From contig JARFIW010001480.1 in NCBI GenBank assembly GCA_036346225.1, positions 14,627,501 to 14,691,500 on the forward strand: a stretch of 64,000 nt of DNA, written 5' to 3'. Positions 56,359-64,000 of the stretch are shown here, one piece after another. How positions within the stretch are numbered: the first letter of the stretch is position 1; each line of letters starts with the position of its first letter. This DNA is from Platerodrilus igneus (Eukaryota; Arthropoda; Insecta; Coleoptera; Lycidae). Below the pieces are notes generated by a model. That model was not told where the DNA came from, ran no database searches, and worked only from the letters and a program-made list of their open reading frames with translations. Made by a program: the position numbers and the translations under genes.

Positions 56359-58147
56359 GTAACATTATTTTGTAATGTTAACTAATAAACAGATCAATTA
56401 ATTAATTAAAATTCATTAACTTGCATAACTTATAGACAAAAATTCCACAATAAATTACTTTCATATTTTAGTTAGCATCCCTCATAAAAGACCAGGTTTA
56501 CAAATATCTTAAGGCTAAACTATTAGAAATTCCAGCGGCAGGCCAACTTAATTTAAAGCTCTACCCTTGTAAATCAAATACAATAACCCTCTTAACGCTT
56601 AAGTCGGTTACAGATTGACGAATCTGATAAAATTAAAATGGAATAGTACCTTTTAACGTAAATAAAGAAAAGCAATTTTCTGTTGAAAAACTTAATCTTC
56701 TTAATAATTTTTTGGATTGACAAAAGTTATAGAAAACGACACATTGAAAATAGCTAAATTATTCTTCCAATTTGATTTGTTCAAAGATTGTAAATAATTT
56801 TAAGTAGTCTGGAGACATCCATTGTATTTAAAATCCATTTCGGCTCAAGTGGGTGAACCGGTCTTTTGTTAATGGCAGACTACTGTCGTCAACGGGCATG
56901 GTCCACAATTCAGTAATTAAGAAATTCTTAGAAGATACAACATATTTAAACCCTTTGAAAAATAATTGCTTCCGTGACCCTCATCTCAAAAGGGGTTAGA
57001 TTTGGTTTCTGAAATCTTGTTTTTGGGGAGGTTCTGTTCAGTCATTGGATAACCGAAATATGACGTAAATAATGGTTAGAGTAGAAATTAATCTATATAA
57101 CTTAAGGCTTTAGCCAAAAGACGGAGATTCCAATGGGGCTGTCCATAGTCAAGAGGTAGAAAGAAACGTAGTTCACGGGTAGCGTTCTCCGGCATCACAG
57201 ATATGGAATTGCACTTAGTATCACGATAGTGAAATTGGAAAGGAGTAATTAACTCTTCCAGTTCGCGAGGGTTACGCCCGTATGTTCGCGGATTTATAGT
57301 GATACAAGGTATAAAGTAATAATAAAAAGCTTGTAGGCGTGTGACGCACAAGTTAAGTGATATTGTCAATAAGATCCTGCCGGGTTCGTGTGCCATTCAA
57401 TTATTTAAAAATTACAAACAACAAGAGCAACAAACGAGATTCTCTCCCCCAATTTAAGAGCTGTTCTACGTTGGACGCCAAGCCATCAAACAATGGACAA
57501 TTCTTAGTAAGTTTTTTTATAGTTAAGTAGCATGACCAATTTTTAGTTAATTTATTTGTTAGGACGTTTTGGCCATAAACCGTAGGATTAATTTAGTGTA
57601 AAATTTATAGTATAAGTTTTCTTTCATATACAATTACTTATGTACGCAAAATTTTCATAATTCCATATTCACCTATTCAATTAAATTTCTAAATTAAAAT
57701 CAATGAATGTAAGAGCTTCACGTTTATTGCTTTATAATTAAATAGCTTTGTTTGCCGTTGATTAAGTTAATAGTTTTTTATTTTTTTAACATGAAAGTTG
57801 CATAAGTATTCAAAAAGATAAGAGTTGATTAAAAGAAACAATTATCCTCCTTGGGATGACAAGTCTCTCAAGGTTTTGCACGAACATTTGGACATTCTCG
57901 ACTTGTCTGGCGCCCTTGGTAATTGTCATTAAGCCACAATACTTATGAAAGGTAAGTGCCAAATTTTTTTTGTAGTATATTATATATTAATTTAACCCTT
58001 TCTGCAAAATTTTAACCCTCTATATGATCCACGACCTTCCGCTAGCTAGTGCCGGTGACCTCCCTTAAATTTTTGTTTTATAGGCCGCCCCCATTTTATA
58101 ATTTTACTGGAAAATATATACTTAGTAGCTTTTTCGCCTGTAACAAG
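56359..58147 (+). other. 1.8-kb intron or insertion inside the Harbinger transposase
   Basis: Bounded by GT at 56359-56360 and AG at 58146-58147, with the transposase frame continuing exactly across. Its content is AT-rich and unrecognised. It holds a minus-strand open frame (57088-57396) and a less AT-rich patch at 57100-57480 with TTCTACGTTGGACGCCAAGC. A simple intron of this size would be unusual in such a transposon, so a nested insertion that happens to be bounded by GT and AG is an alternative. Confidence 0.5.
57088..57396 (-). CDS. Unrecognised 102-codon open frame inside the Harbinger intron
   Basis: I do not recognise the product. The frame starts MAHEPGRILLTISLNLCVTR and includes YYYFIPCITINPRTYGRNPR and ENATRELRFFLPLDYGQPHW; it ends LLAKALSYID. 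It lies in a stretch with higher G+C than its surroundings, as do several mobile-element coding parts here. There is no signal peptide or known motif. It may be part of an old insertion or chance. Confidence 0.25.
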   Translation of the reverse strand: MAHEPGRILLTISLNLCVTRLQAFYYYFIPCITINPRTYGRNPRELEELITPFQFHYRDTKCNSISVMPENATRELRFFLPLDYGQPHWNLRLLAKALSYID

Positions 58148-58330
58148 CTATTCTGCACAACATAGCTGTTTCTCGAAATGAACCTGAAGCACCCATAGAT
58201 CCTGCAGTTGATAATAATTACGATGGGGAAAATCAAGATAACATTCCGCCACCAGCAAATGATTTAATGAACGATGTAACAAGGCGGCAATTAATCAACG
58301 ACTATTTCGGTAGGTTGTATTATTATAACG
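58148..58330 (+). pseudogene. Harbinger transposase, C-terminal part
   Basis: ILHNIAVSRNEPEAPIDP, then NNYDGENQDNIPPPAND and TRRQLINDYFGR. This is the normal end of HARBI1-type transposases (..LHNIA..., acidic stretch, R..LI..YF). It continues from 56358 across the GT-AG stretch. No intact stop context is needed to recognise it; the next residues become AT-derived. Confidence 0.75.
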
Positions 58331-58427
58331 ATGTGATTATTTATTTTTTTGTAATTATATAATATAACTGTTGATATGGGCAACTTAAAAGAACATTTAT
58401 TAACAACACATAGCAAACATATATTTA

Positions 58428-59325
58428 TTAATTATTCAATAAAGCCAAGGGTTTTTGCAACAGCTTTACATTTAATTCGTGGATCTCTTGTTCTCGTTGG
58501 ACTCTTTTTTCATATTCATTCCTTGCACATTCTATTTGTGTTCGAAACAGTTCTTGTTGCAGTTTCAGAATTTTTATTTTTTCATCTAACACTTCGACAT
58601 ATTTTATTTTACGCGAGCATATTTTGTTAAACAATTCTTGCGGTTACTTTTACGTCTATAATCATTATTACTGTTTATATTTGTTTTAAAAGTTGTATCA
58701 CTATCCGCAGCAATTGTTTCGATTACTAATTCTTGTGAAACAGGAGTATCACGTGTTGCTGGAGTCCACGTCTGCCAGGAAGATGAGGGTAAGCCCTCTA
58801 TTACAATAAATAATAAATTACGATAAATAAAAAGTATATTATATAAATGGGCATTACTCAACACTATCGGAATCATGCTGGGATTCAAAACCTTTAATTA
58901 CGTCACCTACAATTAATTATATTTTTTCATCAACGTTGTCTACTTTCGGAGTCCTTTTCGTATGAAAACCTTTTCTTGGCGGTTTTTTTCAGATTTTCAT
59001 AATTTGTTTTTAAAGTTTTATAAGTTTTTAAGCATCCCGTTTTTCTGGAGTTATAATCAACTTCCAAACCTTGCTAAGCTTTTTCTTTCTGTGCCCAAGT
59101 TACAGCATCTGTTTTTTTACTTTCTAATTTATCCCACCGCTTGTCTACCAAGTCCAGTAAAATGTAAATTTCACTTTTCAGAAAATTGTTCCTCCTTTTA
59201 GATTTTTTCATGTTAATTATTCCAATTTCTTTTTTAAGGATATACTTATACAGAACACGGAATAAACAGTCGGTAACCTGAAATTTATACGAGGTGGAGT
59301 TGGGTTCAGAATTGCCAACAGTCAT
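58428..59325 (-). pseudogene. Harbinger Myb/SANT-like accessory gene
   Basis: On the minus strand, starting at 59325, is a Myb/SANT-like DNA-binding domain: KRRNNFLKSEIYILLDLVDK, RWDKLESKKTDAVTWAQKEK, then a stop where tryptophan is expected and RKTGCLKTYKTLKTNYENLK. A linker follows (58604-58888) with polar residues (SWQTWTPATRDTPVSQELVI). A C-terminal coiled coil (58428-58634) reads LDEKIKILKLQQELFRTQIE. In Harbinger elements this protein helps bring the transposase to the nucleus and the ends. Stops and shifts make it non-functional here. Confidence 0.8.
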
Positions 59326-59474
59326 ATTAAATTAAAAAGTAAGGTCCACTTAAACTGAAGATAAAATAAACACGTAAAACAGGTGTGGTTTAAAGTTAGT
59401 TTAAACTTAAGATTACCCTTGGTATAAGTTTAAGTAAACTTGAGTTGAAACTGACATTGTACAACCGGCCCTAA

Positions 59475-62165
59475 GTGTAAAATCCAAACCATCGACAAAA
59501 TTAAAGAGCCATCAAGAAGTAAGCATAACATCAACACGTTTAAGAAAAGTTCAAGAAATAGACTAAAAATGTAGGCAAAAATAAAATTAAGATTAAAAAC
59601 GTAAACGTTTCAAATCCATTTTGGAATTGTCCACTTCTATAATACCCACGAGAAATGAAACTAATGTAATTAACTCTTTGCGCGTAAAGTAGGTCAGTTT
59701 GTATCGTATCTGAAAACCCTCGTGATCGAAGGATAAAATGCGATGAAATTTACTCTATGTATACCGCATAAGAATACTTTAATTCTAAAAGAATGAAATT
59801 TACCCCATACTTACTAAACTAGAGCAAGGCTTGCTCAAAACGATTCCTCTAGCCACGAGCTGTGTTTGTGGGTCACGGGCGTGACACCTAATTTTTAGCC
59901 AAATATAAAACGAAACAATGCCTGAAAAATTAATGTTATTTTTCCTTTAGCTGAAACGACAGGCGTTTATGTTTAAACACTGGCAAATATCAATAATATT
60001 ATCTCCTGAATTCAAAATTAAAATAACGAAGTTTGCTGTGTCTTAGGTAAACATTTATATTGTGAATCAATCAGTAAATATTAGTCATAGGTCCTTCTCG
60101 CGCAACTAATAATTTGTTCAAATTCCATTTAGCGCATGCATATTCGCTTACAGATTTCTTGGAAAATGGGAAAAGACCCCTAGTTATTTATACAAGCAGG
60201 TTGATATAACAGTTTATGCACTGATAACGATAATATATGTTTAGAATATAAAGCAGACTTAACCACATTAACAATGAATGCTATCATTATATACTCATTT
60301 GTATGATATTGACATTATAAACTTTTTAATTTCTTAGTTAACATTTTATAACAATCCGTTTCAGTTTACAATTCTTGAATAGTTTAGATTATAAGTTGTA
60401 AGCAAAACAAATTTAACTGGAACTTAAAACATTATTTGTTTATAATTCTGTAGAAAAAAATCATTTACTTTACGTTAGACAAATCAACAGTGTGAACTTA
60501 GCAACTATATTTTTCCACAGTTATTTCCAAAATATATTTGCAAATTTCATAACGGTAATTTTCAAAAAGCAATAATAGTAAGCTTTTTAAATTCTTTTGT
60601 AAATCAAAATAAATCTGTATAACGCAAATTAATAATTAGCTTAGTAGTAAGTTTTTTACAAGTCAACTTCGAGGTGAAAGCAACCCCCAATCAAAACCTC
60701 ATTACAGAAAAAATATGTGCAAAATTACACATGGTTATAAAAATACCTCTAAAACCGTAAGTAACATAAAGAACGGCTATCAATTACTTACAATCTGTTT
60801 AAGGGTGTAACCCCGATTCATAACTGAAATGCATAAAAACACTGATTAAGAAAAAACGTGTGTGCGAGTCAAACTGTATTAAAAATACCTTAAAACTATA
60901 ACAATTTTTTTTGTTTGTGAAGGAAAAATTGCTAGTTGAAACCAATTGGAAATATAAAGGCAAGAGAGAAGAGAAAAAATGAAACAATTCGCTAAGAATA
61001 TTTGTTTGTAAAATTAGCTCAATTCTCAATTTTTAATAAGTCCTTGGTTCCATATGGGAAACAACGTGCGAGTTGTTATTTTCTAATTTGATTCAATTAC
61101 AAGACAAGTTCAACATTTTGTACCCACAAACTTGTAAATAACAATTCAGTTGTTATAAAACCTAGTTTGTAAAGTCATAAATAGCATCCAAAAGCCCGTG
61201 TAAACATCTTAGTGTTCAAGAAATACCTCATGGTTTTCAACTTGTTTCATACACACGGCGGGTGAGCTTTAACATTTGTCCAGATAAGACTTTCCCTGCT
61301 TGAACTGTCCTTGCAAGTAATTTTCTAAATCCGCTCACTTCTACACCATCTTCGAAGCAAGCAAGTTAAAAAGTCGTTGATGGTTAGATTTACGGTCAAA
61401 ACTTTAAGTGCCTTAATCGATTTTTATTACAACGCAAACCCATAAAGACCTTATAGTGGCAACCACCATCATGAAATATCCAAACAATAGGCCGTAAGAG
61501 CGAAAGCAGCTTGCTAGTCTTCATGTACTCTCTAGCCGACCACCACTTTTGAACATCCTAGAGTGTATCCATCACGTACCACATAAGTCTAGGGTCAACG
61601 CCTTTTTGTTATCCAGCTGAACCTGTACTTGACCAACCTAAAGGTAGTCGCCAGCAGCCAATGGTTAAGGGTGAGTAACTTTTGCTGGACCCCAAAGGGT
61701 CTGATAATTTTTTTTGCAACCCCTTTTTCCACAACGGCTATGTCTTGAGCTGCCGAAACAAATTCAATCGTTCCAATCGGTAAGACTCGACACCCTCACT
61801 GTCACAAATAATAATCTTATGCTGATTATTTAAATTTTTTATTTAGATTATACTTTTTGTTGCAGGTAATTTTTTGCTCTAAATCTAGTATGTTTGGAAT
61901 TTTTAATAATAACAATTGCAAAATTATTTAATTTAAAGTTTGTACGTGTTTATCAGATCTGATGCTCGTTTAAATCACAAGAAACAATGTAACAATTTTA
62001 TTTCTTGATTATTAAATCCATCCATAAAAGTGCAAAGTTATAAAACGCTTTTATTAAAATTATAAGTAAAATACATTTAACAAGTTTGGTAATACGCTAA
62101 AGCTGTATCTATGTGTAGCATTCTATGTATAGTCAAATATCTGTGCCTTCGATAACTGTTCGCAG
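59475..62165. other. Gene-free stretch
   Basis: No supported feature. The part 61200-61800 is noticeably less AT-rich than its surroundings but has no long open frame and no motif I know. Confidence 0.5.
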
Positions 62166-62252
62166 GCGCGTTTTGGTTGAAAGCCCCCACCGGGAACACG
62201 CCGTCGTTCGGGCGAGCGTGATAACCAGTCGGCCATGCGAGATTGTTGAGTC
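62166..62252 (-). repeat. tRNA-like scrap, probably a decayed SINE head
   Basis: On the minus strand: CATGGCCGACTGGTTATCAC (A-box-like TGGCCGACTGG) followed by GGTGGGGGCTTTCAACC (B-box-like, damaged). The arms do not fold into a full tRNA, so I take it as part of a tRNA-derived repeat. It is a different family from the SINE at 26191. Confidence 0.4.
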
Positions 62253-63639
62253 AAAATGTACGATTGGAAGCAGGCCGCCAATTTGCGGTTACATTTTAAG
62301 CAGTCGAGATCCATCTTTAAATATCGGTTGGTATCCTACGAACGTTATTTAATTTGTTTAATTGAGATATTTTATTTAGCGCGCAAATAACCACCATAAA
62401 ATCAACTTTGAAAACAACTATTCCAACCACTGATGTAAAACCACTTTGTATTACAGTCTGTAGGAAGTAACTTTGATGATGGAAAATTTGAATAATTTAT
62501 AGAAGACCATTTTAGTACACAACGTTAGGATGTTATTTGATAAGACAGCAGGGTTCAACATATTGCAGCAGCTGATGGAAGTACGGTGATGACGTTTGAT
62601 ATTACAACACCTCTTCACAGCTACAAAACGCAGCTTTGGTTCGTAGATAATTTTAAGAAATTTTCCGTGTTTCAAATTAGAAACACGCTATTTTGTTTAG
62701 TGCATAAAAGCACGAAAATAATGAAATTTCAATTATTTGTTGTACTGGAATTTTCCAGTGTTAAAAATTATAATTCACAATTTTTAATGGTTTAAGAAAC
62801 CATACACGTGGTTCATTTTGTACCGTTGGTAACAGCGACAGGTGTTTTTGATGTCACTTGTTTGTCTGCAATATACTGCTGACACATGTGTTCTAGTAAA
62901 CATATGCTTTGAACAGCGTTTGCCTAAGTTGAGTAAACAAGAATATTTTTGTGATCTGTTTTTTTATTAGAAATTGAAACTAACACAAATAATTTAGATA
63001 AGGAGACTTGAGTAACTATGTTTTAAATTGTAACCCTCTCGAACAGATCTGCACGGGTCGGACCTTTGTTTTTGTAACAAGTTTACACTAAGTTTTAAAA
63101 TGTTTGATTATTAACTATTTTGATAAACCTTAATTTAAAACCCATGAACTCATTTAATTATTTATGAAATTTTGTAGCATTGAATTTTGTTTTAAAAGAG
63201 AATCTTTTGAGTAAATTATTGGTTCAAGATTAAAGTTTTTTATTTTGATCAAATATGGTCAAAATTAACTGCAAGAAACTAATATCCTTAAGAGTGGAAT
63301 TTTGATGTCAACTTATATAGGAGATATTTTTTTTAATATTTCTTTAGGTATGTTTGTGGTACACAAATAGTGTTCCACCCTTCTATTAAGCTAATTATTA
63401 CTATTTCTTACAGGAGCAGCGTCTTATTCAGTTAAGACGGGTTTCTGTCATCGAAGGCGATTTTTTTTCTTTGGGTTTCCACGTCCACCCCTAGAAATAT
63501 ACCACGCTATTATCATAAATAAGTCAGGACTTGGTGGCGCCTATTTGTTTTGGATTAAGTTCAACTTACAATCAGAATTCGACTTACCCCCCCATTTCTC
63601 ATAGCTCTACCCAAGGAATAGACCCCTAGTTATGTCGGA
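62253..63639. other. AT-rich non-coding stretch
   Basis: Nothing recognised beyond simple AT-rich sequence. Confidence 0.5.
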
Positions 63640-63858
63640 AGACTTCGTTACACTTGCTCATAACGTGAGGCCAGCTATATATAAGAAAAATTCGTTTCAC
63701 TGGCTTTCTATAAACGTAGGGCAGGTGCCTCAAAAACAATATTTGTTTCACTGGTGCCGGCAACGGCTAGGCACTCTGAAATAAAAGAAAATACGTTTCA
63801 CTAGCGCCCAAGCGTGAGGCTAGCTGAGCCCAGTTAGAAAATACGTTTCAACAAAAAT
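63640..63858. repeat. Degenerate 50-bp tandem repeat
   Basis: The block ATACGTTTCACTAGCGCC with variants recurs at about 63644 (TTCGTTACACTTGC), 63694 (GTTTCACTGGC), 63745 (GTTTCACTGGTGCC), 63795 (GTTTCACTAGCGCC) and 63845 (GTTTCAAC), spacing 50-51 bp. The second half of each unit also repeats loosely (GTGAGGCCAGCT, GCAGGTGCCT, GGCTAGGCACT, GTGAGGCTAGCT). Non-coding. Confidence 0.65.
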
Positions 63859-64000
63859 GTTGTTTAACTAATAATTTATTGATATCACCAACACATTGTG
63901 GATATATTTAATTCTTTATTCTTGGATAAAAGTTATTTATTACATAATAGATACCTTCTGATTTTAATATGTTCCATTTTGTAAAAAGGGCAAGTTAACA

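Larger units (their letters stand above)
55455..59471 (+). mobile_element. PIF/Harbinger DNA transposon
   Basis: The terminal inverted repeats GGGCCGGTTGTACAATGTC (55455-55473) and its complement GACATTGTACAACCGGCCC (59453-59471) are perfect over 19 bp and continue imperfectly inward with GTTTAAAC-type motifs. They are flanked by the trinucleotide TAA on both sides (55452-55454, 59472-59474), the classic 3-bp target of this superfamily. It carries a DDE transposase on the plus strand and a Myb/SANT-like gene on the minus strand, the standard two-gene arrangement. Both genes are damaged. Confidence 0.95.

Noticed and set aside
57088..57396. Viral or cellular gene inside the Harbinger element
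   Set aside because: No motif supports either; kept only as an unrecognised open frame with low confidence.
62166..62252. Functional tRNA on the minus strand
   Set aside because: The B box is damaged and the acceptor arms do not pair; more likely a SINE scrap.
63640..63858. CRISPR array
   Set aside because: Eukaryotic context, repeats are degenerate, the intervening parts are themselves related, and no cas genes are present.

Overview
This is AT-rich, intron-and-repeat style animal DNA, most likely from an insect. I found no intact host gene. The organism call rests on the mix of mobile elements (BEL/Pao and Ty3/gypsy LTR elements, Penelope, RTE-type and Jockey/CR1-type LINEs, piggyBac, pogo-like, PIF/Harbinger and Crypton-like DNA elements, a tRNA-derived SINE). 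The species cannot be named from the sequence. Almost every protein-like stretch carries frameshifts, stops or truncations.

Layout. 1-7.9 kb is non-coding apart from a U6 snRNA pseudogene fragment (882-943), a MITE with perfect 28-bp inverted ends (2138-2546), a LINE endonuclease remnant (4383-4866) and one copy of a dispersed repeat (5926-6152). 7.9-11.7 kb is a piggyBac-like element on the minus strand, split in two by later arrivals: a LINE 3' end and a Crypton-like tyrosine-recombinase element whose ends carry loxP-like inverted repeats. 11.8-14.8 kb is the 3' part of a transposase-like gene with a PHD-type zinc finger; about 297 bp of it has been multiplied eight times into a young satellite. 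A 5'-truncated LINE follows (14.84-16.67 kb), then a fragment of an M1 aminopeptidase (17.07-17.33 kb).

19.8-22.6 kb is a broken BEL/Pao pol on the minus strand (BEL-1). It abuts a higher-order tandem array built from a tRNA-derived SINE (22.6-24.5 kb). A single SINE copy with a 14-bp target duplication sits at 26.2 kb. BEL-2 (26.58-29.64 kb) keeps both LTRs but has lost gag, protease and most of RT. An RTE-type LINE tail follows at 30.0-30.8 kb.

34.4-45.7 kb is a nest. A Ty3/gypsy element (no env seen) is interrupted in its RNase H by a young BEL element (BEL-3, 36881-43488; 401-bp LTRs differing at 8 sites; 5-bp duplication GGTAG). It is interrupted again in its integrase region by the same SINE (44572-44876; 11-bp duplication). 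48.3-51.6 kb holds two opposed hAT-like MITE copies rich in TCGATA, then a Penelope-like element with GIY-YIG endonuclease, a hammerhead-like 3' motif and a mutated RT catalytic site. 52.0-54.9 kb is a decayed RTE-type LINE. 55455-59471 is a PIF/Harbinger element with clear ends, TAA duplication, transposase and a Myb/SANT partner gene. The rest is featureless AT-rich DNA apart from a tRNA-like scrap at 62.2 kb and a 50-bp degenerate tandem repeat at 63.6 kb.

The genes do not form a pathway. The window is a record of successive insertions, and nesting gives relative dates: piggyBac before Crypton; gypsy before BEL-3 and the SINE.
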